The notes: generated by a model from the sequence alone, not told the origin. A stretch of 64,000 nt of DNA from Candidatus Propionivibrio dominans (GCA_016709335.1 JADJNC010000020.1:1-64000), one strand, 5' to 3'; shown: positions 8,754-18,219, counted from the first letter of the stretch. Translations and numbers: made by a program.

Positions 8754-10444
8754 TCAGGCGCCCGGCTTGCGGCGCCGCGCGGCCACGCCACCAACGCCAG
8801 GCCGGCGAGCAGCAGGGCGTAGGTTTCAGGTTCCGGCACCACCGCGACCCGGTAGGCCAGCACCATGGTGTCGTTTTCCAGACCGGCATTGTAGCTTTGC
8901 AACACGCCGGAGGCATCCAGGTACTTTCCGGTGCGCGTCTGGAAGTCGTTGTCGTTGCCGACAAACAGGAAGTACTGGCCGGTACCATCGTTGGTCGGCA
9001 CCAGCCCCAGGGCTTCCCATTTCTCGGAAATGGTGTTGATGTCGCCCGGCGCGGTATTGAGGTTGAGGTTGAATTTGGCCAGCTCGATCTCGGTCGCCGT
9101 TAGCCCCAGCTTGCCCAGCAGGTTCAAGGCTTCGGTCCAGGTGAGCGGCGTCACGCTGGCATTGAGCACACCACCGCTCGTAGTCACCGCGGCGCCGGTG
9201 CCATCGTAAAGGCCTTTGATATTGGTGGCGCCGTTGAGGTCGGCCAGCAGGATCGACTTGAAAACCGGTGAGCCTGATCCCGGATTCCCGCGCCCGTTGC
9301 CGTCACGCGAAAGAATCAGCAATTGATGGTCGTTCAATGCCACGATCGAGCTTTGCGCGCCGGTGCGGTTGACCGTGGTGCCGTTGCTTGTGCTTCCGGT
9401 GTCGTCGATGCGCGGCAGCTGGATCACATACTCCTGCACGGGTGCCGACGGCGTGTCGGTGGTGGAAACGTCGTAGACCACCAGCCGGGTATTGGAGCGG
9501 CCCTGGTTGCCGCTGCCAGAATCCTGGAGGGTCGCACTCTGCAGCAAGGCGAACACCTTGGTGCCGTCCGGACTCTGCGCGATGCCTTCCATACCCTGGT
9601 TGGTGCGACGACCGTTAACATTGACATCGAAGTTGACAGTACCGTCCAGCGCATGCGGCACCAGCGCGTCGGGCAACTGCAACTGGCCGACCAGCTGCTT
9701 GTTGGCGTCGAAGCGGTAGATGTAAGCGCCGTACTCGTCGCCCACCCAGCCCGAGCCGCCCTTGCCGGAGCGGTTGTCGAGGATCAGGCCTTCGGCATCC
9801 AGTGTCAGGCGGTTGTTGACGGTGCTGGCGGGGCCGCCGATGCTGACGAATTGCGTTGTGTTGCCTGTGGTCGTGGGCACGGTGGTGCCACCAAACAGGC
9901 TACCGATGCCGTTGGCCAGAAGACCGGTAGTGAAGACCTGGCCCGCTGTTCCGCTGTTGTAGGTGAAGCGCGTGGAGCCGGTGAAACTCATCACGATCTG
10001 GTTTTGCGCCGTCGTGGTCGTGGTACCCGTGTAGGGCGTAAAAGTAAAGTCGAAGGTGTTGATGCGCGCGGCATAGTTGGAGTAAATCGAGCCAGAGTTA
10101 TAGCCGCGGTCCGGCAGGAAATTGAAGGTGCCTTTCCAACTTCCGTTGCCATTGTTGGTAAAACCGGTGATCTGCATGTCCGAAATCGAGCCCAGGGTTT
10201 CACCTGTGGCCGAATCGATGCTGTTGGCGGCAACGCGACCGACGCCCTGCAGACCGAGATTGACAAAGGTGGTGCCGCCCAGGGTCACGCCGGCGGTTGA
10301 CCAGGCGCCGGTATTGGGCACCAGCACGTCGCGGTTCGACGAGGTGTATTGCGCACTGGCCAATCCTGGCAACGTAGCCATTACGGCGGCGCTGATGGTC
10401 GAAAGCGCAAGGCGCCGTGCGTTCTTTGAGAATCGTATCTGCAT
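8754..10444 (-). CDS. PEP-CTERM protein with phytase/esterase-like domain, frameshifted at the sorting tail
   Basis: About 563 residues after correction. A signal peptide (to about residue 31, ending ASA) is followed by an esterase-like-activity-of-phytase beta-propeller domain (blocks such as NFLPDRGYN, LDAEGLI, GMEGIAQSPDG, LLILSRDGNG). It ends in a PEP-CTERM signal, VPEPETYALLLAGLALV. The arginine cluster that should follow is out of frame; adding one G near 8789 restores GVAARRRKPGA and a stop at 8754, just before a terminator. As written, the frame runs on to 8654. SD AGAGGA lies 6 bases before the ATG. Such proteins are sorted by exosortase/archaeosortase-type systems to the cell surface or matrix. 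The enzyme activity is unproven. It is a tandem paralogue of the next gene, whose 5' region carries a remnant of this gene's start. Confidence 0.85.
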
Positions 10445-10562
10445 TATTTATCCTCTGGTGGTTTTGCTGTGAAAAAAATGCGCTGTGCTGCATCTGGTTG
10501 AAAAGCGTCAATGCCGCGCACCCAGTGTAGGCAGTGAATGTTTCATCTTCGTTACATGCTGC

Positions 10563-11819
10563 TCATGTGCGCCGGGCAGCCTGGCGTTGCGCAATGCCGC
10601 CGGTCAGGGCCAGCCCGACCAGCAGCAGTGCCCAGGTTTCCGGCTCCGGCACCGGGTTGACCTGCAGGGCCACGAACTGGGTGAACTGCGTGGCGGAAAA
10701 ATTGTTGTCAGACACCAGGATCAGGGTTGCCTTGCCGTTCAGCATGGGTCCGAAGGTGATGCCTTCGATGTTATCCAGCGCCAGCGTGCTACCGTCGTCG
10801 TTCTTCAGGTCCGACAAGTCAAGCAACTGCGTCTTGACCACCGCCTGTACCGTTTGGCCGACGATCGAATCCATGCCCGACACATCGGTGGCGTTGCGTG
10901 CATCGACATGGAACAGGCGTATGGTGTTGCCGGTGACCGGCGTGCCCGGCGTGATCGCACCGACGGCGAACGAGCGTTCGATGGCGATGAACTGACGCTC
11001 GCCGATGGCCACCATGTCGGTGAGCCCATTGGTGGCAAAGGCGGTAGCCGGATTGGGCGCCAGCACCACCGGCGCCACGTTGTACACATACTCGGCTTTG
11101 GATAACCCGGTAGCGACATCGAACGAAAGAATGCGCGCGCTCGAGCCATTGGCCACGGTCGAAGGCAGGCTGTCCTGGCTCAGGGCGTTTTCGGTGGCGG
11201 TGTAGAGCGTCTTGCCGTCGGTCGACAAAGCCATGGTTTCGAACGCCAGGTTGTTGTAGATGCCGCGGTCGCCGGCTACCAAGCCGGGGATCGAGCCCAG
11301 AGGGTTGTAACGGGTCGGCACGCTGAAGTCGCGCACGTGGGTACCGTCCACTTTCATCTCGCGCACGGTGGGGTTCTGAAACCCGGCGGCGGCGCGCTGG
11401 CCTTCGTTGCTCCAGTAAAGGCTGTCGGTGGCCGCGTTGTAGCGAATGCCTTCAGGGTCGACAGTATTGACAGCAAAGGCACCACCGCCGGGTTTCTGGA
11501 TGGTGGTGACGGCGTTGAAGCTCACACCGGCCATGCCGGGCGTGGCCGAGCGCTGGAACTGCGTCAGGTCGAGGCTCAAGTCGTAGTAGCGCGCCGCGTT
11601 GATGCCGCTGCGATCATCGCTGATGGCGACATAACGGCCGCTGGCGGCAACATAGTCGATGCCTGACAGGCCACCCACGTTGGTTGCCGAGAAAATGGTG
11701 GCGGTGGGCACGATCTGCTGGCCCAAATAGGTGAGGCTGAAGTCGACTGCGAAAGCTGGTGCGGTTGCCACCAGGCTTGCGGCAAGCACGCAAGCGTTGA
11801 TTACTTGTTGCATTTTCAC
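10563..11819 (-). CDS. PEP-CTERM protein with phytase/esterase-like domain
   Basis: 418 residues. The GTG start at 11819 sits 6 bases after AAGGAGA; the ATG at 11813 is the alternative. Signal peptide VINACVLAASLVATAPAFA, then an esterase-like phytase propeller (GGLSGIDYVAASGRYVAISDDR, VDPEGIRYN, NIEGITFGP), and an intact PEP-CTERM tail (VPEPETWALLLVGLALTGG and an arginine-rich end). A secreted surface protein is predicted; the family name reflects weak phytase/esterase similarity, so the substrate is unknown. About 120 bases separate it from the downstream paralogue. Upstream lies the debris of a third copy, which marks past tandem duplication. Confidence 0.85.
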   Translation of the reverse strand: MKMQQVINACVLAASLVATAPAFAVDFSLTYLGQQIVPTATIFSATNVGGLSGIDYVAASGRYVAISDDRSGINAARYYDLSLDLTQFQRSATPGMAGVSFNAVTTIQKPGGGAFAVNTVDPEGIRYNAATDSLYWSNEGQRAAAGFQNPTVREMKVDGTHVRDFSVPTRYNPLGSIPGLVAGDRGIYNNLAFETMALSTDGKTLYTATENALSQDSLPSTVANGSSARILSFDVATGLSKAEYVYNVAPVVLAPNPATAFATNGLTDMVAIGERQFIAIERSFAVGAITPGTPVTGNTIRLFHVDARNATDVSGMDSIVGQTVQAVVKTQLLDLSDLKNDDGSTLALDNIEGITFGPMLNGKATLILVSDNNFSATQFTQFVALQVNPVPEPETWALLLVGLALTGGIAQRQAARRT

Positions 11820-11844
11820 GATATTCTCCTTGGTTGAAAGGATG

Positions 11845-12142
11845 GTCGAATGCACAAGGCGTCGTGCGGTCTTTGAGAATCGTATCTGCTACCCCACGCA
11901 GTGTAGGCGGCGAATGTTTCATCTTCGTTAAATCCTGCTTATGTGCGCCGTGTGACCTGGCGTTGCGCAATGCCGCCCGCCACGTTCAGGCGCGGACAAC
12001 ACCGGGCGGATGGTGGTGCCGGCGACGGCACGCTGAAGTCGCGCACGGGGCTGCCGCCCACAATCATCTCGTGCACCGCAGGCACCTGAAATCCGGCGGC
12101 GGCGGGCTTGCCTCCGTTACTCCAGAAAAGCTGTTGGTCGCC
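11845..12142 (-). pseudogene. Remnant of a third PEP-CTERM paralogue
   Basis: Three patches match neighbouring genes in the same order and strand. 11845-11890 matches the first codons of the gene starting at 10444. 11895-11980 matches the leader and 3' end around 10519-10600. 12026-12142 matches an internal part of the second gene (11316-11432). No open frame joins them. This is the scar of tandem duplication and deletion. Confidence 0.7.
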
Positions 12143-12209
12143 GGAACCGGTCGCGCCAGTCTACTTGGAGATGCACTGATCGAACCCGGATTCGGGAACG
12201 TGCTTCGTG

Positions 12210-12905
12210 TCAGTACTTGATCGAGCAGCCGTAAGGCGTCGTTGCCGCGATCGTTACCGGTTTGCCGGATACGGCTTCGGTGATGGCCTCCTTCATATGA
12301 TTGCGCGCACCGGGGATGTCGGCCGGATTCGCCGAGCGCTTGTCGTCGATCGCGCCGTTGTAGACGACCTGGCCAGCGGGGTTGATCAGATACATGTGTG
12401 GCGTTGTCTTTGCGCCGTAGGCTTTGCCGACGACACCGGATTGATCGAGGGCCGCGTAGGTCGGAACGGCCTTCATCGCTACCAGCCATTCGTTCATTTG
12501 CCTGGCTGATTTGAAGTCCTGATGGCCGGGGTTGGTCGAGTTGACCTGCACCCAGACGACTTGCTTGTCTGCCGCTAAGCGCTGCGTCGCTTGCATGTTG
12601 TCCGGACCATAGTGTTTCTGGACGAAGGGACAGTCCGGGTTGGTCCATTCCAGCGCCACCCACTTGCCTTTGAGGTCGGCCAGCGTCACCGGCTTGCCGT
12701 CCAGCGTCGTGAGCGAAAACGCTGGAGCCGGGCTGCCCGGTGCCACGGCCGCCGCCTGAGCGCTGATCAAGGTCGCCAAGGCGGTGCCCGCCAGCAGCGC
12801 AGGGTAGCGCCAGCCCGATGGTTTGCTGCCAGATCTATCGTCACGCGGCACTTGGGCGTGCGTCATTGGCTTGCGCGAGGGCAACAGGTGGGTCAGGTAT
12901 TTCAT
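12210..12905 (-). CDS. Redoxin / AhpC-TSA family thioredoxin-fold protein
   Basis: 231 residues. An N-terminal signal or anchor (ALLAGTALATLISAQAAA, about 32-50) is followed by a thioredoxin fold with the active loop TNPDCPFVQKHY. The second position is Phe-Val-Gln-Lys rather than a CXXC pair, so it is a one-cysteine redoxin in that loop, with another cysteine near the C-terminus (GCSIKY). PHMYLINPAG is the cis-proline strand. SD AGGAGC overlaps the end of the dsbD-like gene, 4 bases upstream. It is probably a periplasmic peroxiredoxin or thiol-transfer protein fed by the membrane reductase encoded beside it; this pairing is inferred from context. Confidence 0.82.
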   Translation of the reverse strand: MKYLTHLLPSRKPMTHAQVPRDDRSGSKPSGWRYPALLAGTALATLISAQAAAVAPGSPAPAFSLTTLDGKPVTLADLKGKWVALEWTNPDCPFVQKHYGPDNMQATQRLAADKQVVWVQVNSTNPGHQDFKSARQMNEWLVAMKAVPTYAALDQSGVVGKAYGAKTTPHMYLINPAGQVVYNGAIDDKRSANPADIPGARNHMKEAITEAVSGKPVTIAATTPYGCSIKY

Positions 12906-12908
12906 GAG

Positions 12909-15146
12909 TCAGCTCCTATCGTCGGGTGGTAGAGAAATTACGCTCGCCTGCCTGGCCGCATCCGGCAAGCGTGCGAGCGCAGCGAGAATCGAATCGTGCG
13001 TGAGTACCTCGGGCAGCAGAACAGGTTCGCCGTGCGCGGGGTACAGCGCATAAACCGGGACGCCGCTGCGGCCGAGTTTCGACAGTTCGCGTGTGATCTC
13101 CGGATCGTGCAGCGTCCAGTCCGCACGCATCAGATGCACGCCGTGTCGGGCAAAGTCGGCGACTACGGCATCGCGGGACAGCACCAGCCGCTTGTTGACC
13201 TGGCAGGTCACACACCAGGCCGCCGTGAAATCAACGAACACGGCCTTGTGCTGTGCCCGCGCCGCAACCAGCGCCGAAGCCGACCACGGCGCCCATGAGG
13301 TTATCGATTCGCGCTGAGCGGAAAGGTTGGCCGTGGGTTTCGGCGCGGGGAGGCTCACTACCAGCGTCAACCCGGCGCACACCAGGGCAAGCACCCCGCC
13401 CCAGCGCCAGAGCGGCTGCTCAAGGCGGAGTAACCAGGCAACGCCGGCAACCACCAGCAAGCCGCCTCCGAGGTAGAGGATGCTACTCGCACCCACCTGC
13501 TCGGCGAGCACCCAGGCGAGCCACACGACCGTGGCGTAGAGCGGGAAAGCGAGAAACTCCTTCAGCCGTTCCATCCAGGCGCCGGGCCTGGGTAACCAGC
13601 TTAATGCGCGCGGCATGATGGCCAGCAGCGCATAGGGTGTGGCCATGCCCAGACCGAGCGCGAAGAAGACGGCCAGGGTGAGCGCGGCAGGCAGGGTGAA
13701 CGCGGCCCCGAGCGCAACGCCCATGAACGGTGCGGTGCACGGAGAGGCGACCAGTACCGCCAGTCCCCCGGTGGCGAAGGCATCGACGGTGGGGTGGTGC
13801 AGGCGCCAGGCGCCTGGTACGTCCTGGGCCAGCGTGGCAATCGGCAAGGCCCCTGAAAGGGAAAGAGCGAGCGCAAAGAAGAGCAGCGCCATGGCCCCGA
13901 CGAAGGCCGGCGACTGCAACTGGAACCCCCAGCCCAGAGAGGCGCCACCGGCTTTCAGCGCCAGCAGGAGCCCGGCCATGCCCAGAAACGAGCAGACGAC
14001 GCCAAAGGTGTAGAAGAGGGCGTGCTTCCGGCTCTTGCGCCGACCTTCAGCGCCCTCTCCCGCATGACGCAGCAGCCCGAGGAGTTTTATCGAAAGGATC
14101 GGAAAAACACAGGGCATCAGATTGAGCAGCATGCCGCCAAGGAAAGCCAGCCCCGCGACCGCCATGAACGACAGCGCTGACGCTCCTTCGCGCACTGCGA
14201 GTGTCGCCTGGGCGCCGGGTGCTGCAGTGGATGCGGGCGATGCCGGGCGAAGCGCACCAGGTGCCGCGCCGGCGATCGGCGCCTCCAGGGTGAAGGCAAT
14301 CGGCGCCGCGCCGCTCGCCGGGTCGGGAGTCGCCACCATGATGCCGGAGAGCGCAGTCCACTCGCCGGTCGGCACTTCGGCACCGGTAAGGGTCAGGGCA
14401 TACCCCCCGGGCTGTTGCCGGAAACCCTGGTCGGCGGCGGCCTGCATCAAGCCTTCGGCAAACGGGAAGAAGCTCAGCGCAGCGAGAGGTGGTGCGCTCG
14501 CTGCAGGAACGAGACTAACACTGACCTGGCCTTGTTCGACCCGCGCCGATACCGACCAGCCGGGCGGTGGCGCTGGAGTCGGCGTAGCCCGGCGGGCGGC
14601 GGCAAACAGCGCCGTTTGCCCGACATCGGCCTGGGCCAGGGCGGTGACCGGCAAATCAAGCGCGAAGCTTCCGGATTCGGGGATACAGACCGCTTCGCAG
14701 ACCAGCCACTCCGCCTGCAGCCGCACCGGGAAGCGCTGCGCAGCGTAATCCGCCGGAATCTCGATCGGGACAGCGAGCAAGACCTCCTTTTCGTAGCCGA
14801 AATTGGTCAGCGGTCCGAAGGGGATGCGTTGTGGCGCGGGCCAGGCGATCTCGCCGGCACGTGCACCGGCGGGCAGCGTCCAGTTGAGCGCTGGCGGATA
14901 TCCCGAATCCCCTGGATTGCGCCAGTACACATGCCAGTCTGGAACCAGCCGGATATGCAGTCCCAGCCAGATCTTTGCACCGGGTGCGACGACGCTGGAC
15001 TCGGAAACGAGCTTTGCGTTGACGTGCGCTGTCGATACCACGTTACTTTCGTTGGTTGCGGCGCCCGCCGCCGCCACCGCCACGAAGAGGCCCAGCCCGA
15101 GGCCAAGCCAGCGGCCGATACGCCGCATGAACTGCCTGCTAGTCAT
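12909..15146 (-). CDS. DsbD/ScsB-family protein-disulfide reductase
   Basis: 745 residues in the ScsB-like layout: signal peptide, an N-terminal periplasmic redox domain with the pair VCEAVC, a multi-span DsbD core with the two membrane cysteines (NLMPCVFP and ASPCTAPF), and a C-terminal thioredoxin domain with AAWCVTCQ. It carries electrons from cytoplasmic thioredoxin across the membrane to periplasmic acceptors. The start overlaps the phosphatase stop by 8 bases and the redoxin follows at once, so the three genes form one operon and the redoxin is the likely acceptor. Whether it acts on disulfides, peroxides or copper stress cannot be told. It is not classical dsbD by its N domain, so no symbol is given. 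Confidence 0.88.
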   Translation of the reverse strand: MTSRQFMRRIGRWLGLGLGLFVAVAAAGAATNESNVVSTAHVNAKLVSESSVVAPGAKIWLGLHIRLVPDWHVYWRNPGDSGYPPALNWTLPAGARAGEIAWPAPQRIPFGPLTNFGYEKEVLLAVPIEIPADYAAQRFPVRLQAEWLVCEAVCIPESGSFALDLPVTALAQADVGQTALFAAARRATPTPAPPPGWSVSARVEQGQVSVSLVPAASAPPLAALSFFPFAEGLMQAAADQGFRQQPGGYALTLTGAEVPTGEWTALSGIMVATPDPASGAAPIAFTLEAPIAGAAPGALRPASPASTAAPGAQATLAVREGASALSFMAVAGLAFLGGMLLNLMPCVFPILSIKLLGLLRHAGEGAEGRRKSRKHALFYTFGVVCSFLGMAGLLLALKAGGASLGWGFQLQSPAFVGAMALLFFALALSLSGALPIATLAQDVPGAWRLHHPTVDAFATGGLAVLVASPCTAPFMGVALGAAFTLPAALTLAVFFALGLGMATPYALLAIMPRALSWLPRPGAWMERLKEFLAFPLYATVVWLAWVLAEQVGASSILYLGGGLLVVAGVAWLLRLEQPLWRWGGVLALVCAGLTLVVSLPAPKPTANLSAQRESITSWAPWSASALVAARAQHKAVFVDFTAAWCVTCQVNKRLVLSRDAVVADFARHGVHLMRADWTLHDPEITRELSKLGRSGVPVYALYPAHGEPVLLPEVLTHDSILAALARLPDAARQASVISLPPDDRS

Positions 15147-15723
15147 GGTTCAGGCGCCCCACCACGTGCAGCTTGCCGTCAGGCATGGGGCGCGTCACGA
15201 CGATCTCTCCCGACCCGGGGAAGACGCCAGTGAGCGAGGTGATATTCACCTGATGCGTCACCAGGACAAGCGGTGTCGAAAGATCGGCGGCCTTGATCCA
15301 GGCAAGGACTTCGCTTGTCTGCTCGCGTTCACGTTCGGGATTCGAGAAAAAGGAATCCAGTGCCGGCAAGGGAGTGACCTTGCCCAGTGCCAGAAGCCGG
15401 CCTGTTTCAAGGCAGCGGCACCAGCGACTGCTGAAGACCTGCGCGCGTGTGACGCCCGCCCGGCGAAAAGCGTCACCGATCCGTCGCGCCTGATCCTGCC
15501 CCTCACTGTCGAGGTTGCGCTGGGTCGCACACTCGTCGAGCCGAAAACCCGCGGGGTCACCGCCCCCCGGTGCCCGTGCGTGACGCATCAGCAGCACATG
15601 CCCGCCCCGCGCCACCGCCTGCCACAGTTGGCTGTCGTTGGGCGCTGCGGAGGCACTGGGAGCGAGTACCGTGCACAGCAGGAGCACGTAACACGAAACA
15701 AAATATCTTGCGGAGCGGGTCAT
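15139..15723 (-). CDS. Secreted histidine phosphatase family protein
   Basis: 194 residues from the ATG at 15723; the frame is open further upstream but has no signal there. Signal peptide SCYVLLLCTVLAPSASA, then the phosphohistidine motif LMRHARAPG, the arginine-rich SSRWCRCLETG, and VLVTHQVNI carrying the second catalytic histidine. This is the branch-2-like layout of short periplasmic phosphatases. First gene of the operon with the DsbD-like reductase and redoxin. The substrate is unknown. Confidence 0.82.
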   Translation of the reverse strand: MTRSARYFVSCYVLLLCTVLAPSASAAPNDSQLWQAVARGGHVLLMRHARAPGGGDPAGFRLDECATQRNLDSEGQDQARRIGDAFRRAGVTRAQVFSSRWCRCLETGRLLALGKVTPLPALDSFFSNPEREREQTSEVLAWIKAADLSTPLVLVTHQVNITSLTGVFPGSGEIVVTRPMPDGKLHVVGRLNHD

Positions 15724-16367
15724 GGGCGCAATCAAACCTGGCTGATCGAAGGAGAAAACAATGTGGCGTCGAGCATCTCCGCCGGATCGCTGCGCAAACT
15801 TCAGTCGCAGGAACCGTAGCGGGTGCGTTGCTACGACACGGATACAGCGACAAACGTTCCGGGCAGACTGACTGGAGTCGAGTATTGAACGGCTTGCTGG
15901 ATACACAGCCCGTGACAGACCACGGTTTTCTTTAAGTTCGATGATGTTGACTAGAAAAACCGTTGGTCTTGCTACTGTCGGAAATCGTGTCGCTGCCATC
16001 ACCCGCGCTGTCGAGATATGTATTCCCCGCCGCTGGCTCTGAGCGAGTCGTTGCCGCACCCTGACCCTCAAGTGCACGATGCGTGCCGGCTCGGCTAGCA
16101 CCGCAAGAACACTGGCAAGGGGGTAAAAATATCTCGATTCGCGCTATAGTGCGTTTCGTAGTATTGCAAACTGAGCTTCGTATAACATGGGTTAACCTAT
16201 GGCTGTGTTTATGCAAGACCAAAGAGACTCAGCCATGACCATCAGTAGCGATGAACGCAAATTTTTTATAACGCTGGGGCAAGTATTGCGCAGTTGTCCA
16301 TGACACAGCACCGTTTTGTGACGCAAATGCTTGATGCAGGCGGCTAGCCGCTAAAGGAGAAATTATT
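15724..16367. other. Gene-free stretch before the toxin-antitoxin pair
   Basis: No convincing gene. It contains the left 28-bp direct repeat (15913-15940) and becomes AT-rich from about 16120. The toxin-antitoxin promoter should lie in 16250-16360; AAAGGAGAA at 16353-16361 is the ribosome site of the antitoxin. Confidence 0.5.
15913..15940 (+). repeat. 28-bp direct repeat, left copy
   Basis: The sequence TGACAGACCACGGTTTTC followed by TTTAAGTTCG occurs here and, identically, at 17095-17122. The two copies bracket the PIN toxin-antitoxin pair. Confidence 0.85.
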
Positions 16368-16613
16368 ATGACGACTGTGCAAATTACTTTACCCGATCAG
16401 TTAGCACTGGAAGCACAGCGTGCCGGTCTGCTTAGTTCAGAAACCATTGAGCGTATCTTGCGTGCACAACTTAAGACACAACATGTCGATGAGTTATTCC
16501 AGGCAATAGACCAGATGGTTGCAGTGGAGTCGCCTGCTGCCATGTCGCCAGAAGAAGTGGCTGAGGAAATCCGCGCCATGCGCGCAGAGCGACGCGCCAG
16601 GAATACGAGTTGA
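16368..16613 (+). CDS. Antitoxin of a PIN-domain toxin-antitoxin pair
   Basis: 81 residues. The N-terminus MTTVQITLPDQLALEAQRAGLL resembles a ribbon-helix-helix DNA-binding opening, and the C-terminus is a charged helix (EEVAEEIRAMRAERRARN) suited to capping the toxin. Its TGA overlaps the toxin ATG (TGATG). A clear SD (AAAGGAG) precedes it. It is expected to bind and inactivate the toxin and repress the operon. AT content is higher than in the surrounding operons, and direct repeats flank the unit, which suggests horizontal arrival. Confidence 0.8.
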   Translation: MTTVQITLPDQLALEAQRAGLLSSETIERILRAQLKTQHVDELFQAIDQMVAVESPAAMSPEEVAEEIRAMRAERRARNTS

Positions 16614-17032
16614 TGCGGCTGGTGTTGGATACGAATGTGGTGGCTTCGGCTATGTTATGGGGCGGAACACCGCTCTCCCTGTTGCAAGCAGGGCGCGAGC
16701 AGCGTGTCGGCCTGTTTACGAGTACTGCTCTGTTGGCAGAGCTGACGAATATTTTGAGTCGCACGAAGTTTGACAGGAAGATCGTCGCGTCCAAATTGAC
16801 GATCGATCAATTGGTGGATCGTTATGCAGATTTGACTACGCTGGTGCGTCCGATTCCAGTATCGGGCATCGCGCCTGATCCAGATGATGATGAGGTGATT
16901 GGCACTGCGCTGGCCGCGCAAGCGCAGTGGATTGTGACGGGAGATAAACCTTTGCTTTCCGTTACTGAACACCGAGGCGTGCGCATTGTGCCAGTCAGTG
17001 AGGCAGTGCAGTCACTCACCGCCAAGCGCTAA
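16613..17032 (+). CDS. PIN-domain toxin, probable RNase
   Basis: 139 residues from the ATG at 16613. The PIN acidic residues are visible: D in VLDTNVV near the N-terminus, E in AELTNIL, DDDEVIGTA in the third motif, and D in VTGDKPLL. This is the COG1569 type (putative toxin component, PIN family). Such toxins cut RNA when the antitoxin is degraded. Coupled to the antitoxin by a 1-base overlap; no other gene is in the unit. Confidence 0.88.
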   Translation: MRLVLDTNVVASAMLWGGTPLSLLQAGREQRVGLFTSTALLAELTNILSRTKFDRKIVASKLTIDQLVDRYADLTTLVRPIPVSGIAPDPDDDEVIGTALAAQAQWIVTGDKPLLSVTEHRGVRIVPVSEAVQSLTAKR

Positions 17033-17094
17033 AGTGAATGAAAGCCTCGGCCACATAGGGCTTTTTCGCCAGTTCGGTATAAGCCCTTGAGTCC

Positions 17095-17122
17095 TGACAG
17101 ACCACGGTTTTCTTTAAGTTCG
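17095..17122 (+). repeat. 28-bp direct repeat, right copy
   Basis: Identical to 15913-15940 and in the same orientation, 62 bases after the toxin gene. Together they enclose about 1.15 kb. Confidence 0.85.
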
Positions 17123-17244
17123 TTGGATGTCTTTAGGTCTTTGGGGTCAGAATAAATAAGCTTTCGAGCCGGGCATCATCCCATGCCCAGCCGCCCCCGA
17201 GTACCTAATTTACCTAGCCCAAGTATCGGCTCGGCCTGCGTGAC

Positions 17245-18219
17245 TTACAGCGGCAGATGCACCGGGGTCATTGGCAACGGCGCACGACCGCTTGCCCGAT
17301 AGGTTTCGCAACGCTCGATGTATTCGCGCGTACTTTTGGGCATCGGCGTTCTGGCGCGGGCTATGTGGAAAATCAGATCGCGTCCGCTGTGAATCAGTTG
17401 CAGGCCGTCGGCAAGACCATGCCTTGGCGCTTCGTTGCCGGGCGGCAAGGCCTGCGGCGCCGGTGCAAAGCTGGCCAGCCGCTCGGCGGCGGTGACCAGT
17501 TGTGCCCAGACGTCGAAAATATCCGGGTCGGTACGCAGGTTTTCCGTTTTGACCTTGGCGTAATGGACAAAGTCGCGGATCGGTGCTTCGACGTGCTCAA
17601 AGGCGGGAATGTGCGTGAAATTGGCGACCATCGCATCCGCGATGCGGTCGATGTCGCGCATGCTCTGGCCGATCTTGACGTAGCGGCTTTCGTAAAAATC
17701 CTCGACCGGAATCGAGAAAGCGCGGAAGGGTTCTCCCCACAACTCGTCGATGCCTTCCTCACCGCTGCGGTGCAGGACGTGGCGACCCAGGTCCATGGCG
17801 TCGAGCAGGCATTGGCCGCATTCGCGCATCAAGGGATCATCGCTGTGGATTTCGACGCCATCGGCTTGCAACTCGACCAGTTTTCTGAAAATGTCGGCCG
17901 ATCGGTTGAACAGCGCGCCGGCCAGCATGCCGGCCTTGACCCGGCGTCGGGCCTGGTCGGTTTCGGCCTGGTAACTCTGCCGCGCCTCACCCAGACGGGC
18001 GCCGGGGATGTTCAGTCCGTGTTCGGTATGGTTGAACAGGCGCCGGGTCAGCGCTTCGATCAGCCGCTTCTTGGTCTCCAGCGAATCGGCAGGTACCGGG
18101 TAGGTCTTGATCCAGTAGCCGTCGTACATGACCCTCTCCAGACCGTCGATCATCCGCCGGGTGCCTTCCGCAGGAGATTCGTTGGCCTGCGGCTTGTATT
18201 TAAGTGAGTGTATGGTCAT
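17245..18219 (-). CDS. Conserved protein of unknown function beside the mod genes
   Basis: 324 residues. I do not recognise the family. No signal peptide or membrane segment is visible. The protein is soluble, mostly helical and rich in acidic and arginine residues, with stretches such as RRLIEALTRRLFNHTEHGLNIPGARLGEAR and a single DAMDLGRHVLHRS block. Codon use and GC match the neighbours, so it is a real chromosomal gene. It lies downstream of modC on the same strand, but about 235 bases separate them, so cotranscription is uncertain. A link to molybdenum is only a guess from position. Confidence 0.75.
   Translation of the reverse strand: MTIHSLKYKPQANESPAEGTRRMIDGLERVMYDGYWIKTYPVPADSLETKKRLIEALTRRLFNHTEHGLNIPGARLGEARQSYQAETDQARRRVKAGMLAGALFNRSADIFRKLVELQADGVEIHSDDPLMRECGQCLLDAMDLGRHVLHRSGEEGIDELWGEPFRAFSIPVEDFYESRYVKIGQSMRDIDRIADAMVANFTHIPAFEHVEAPIRDFVHYAKVKTENLRTDPDIFDVWAQLVTAAERLASFAPAPQALPPGNEAPRHGLADGLQLIHSGRDLIFHIARARTPMPKSTREYIERCETYRASGRAPLPMTPVHLPL

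Noticed and set aside
15724..16101. Longer N-terminus for the histidine phosphatase (frame open to 16101)
   Set aside because: A signal peptide begins at the ATG at 15723; the upstream reading is arginine-rich and unlike a protein.
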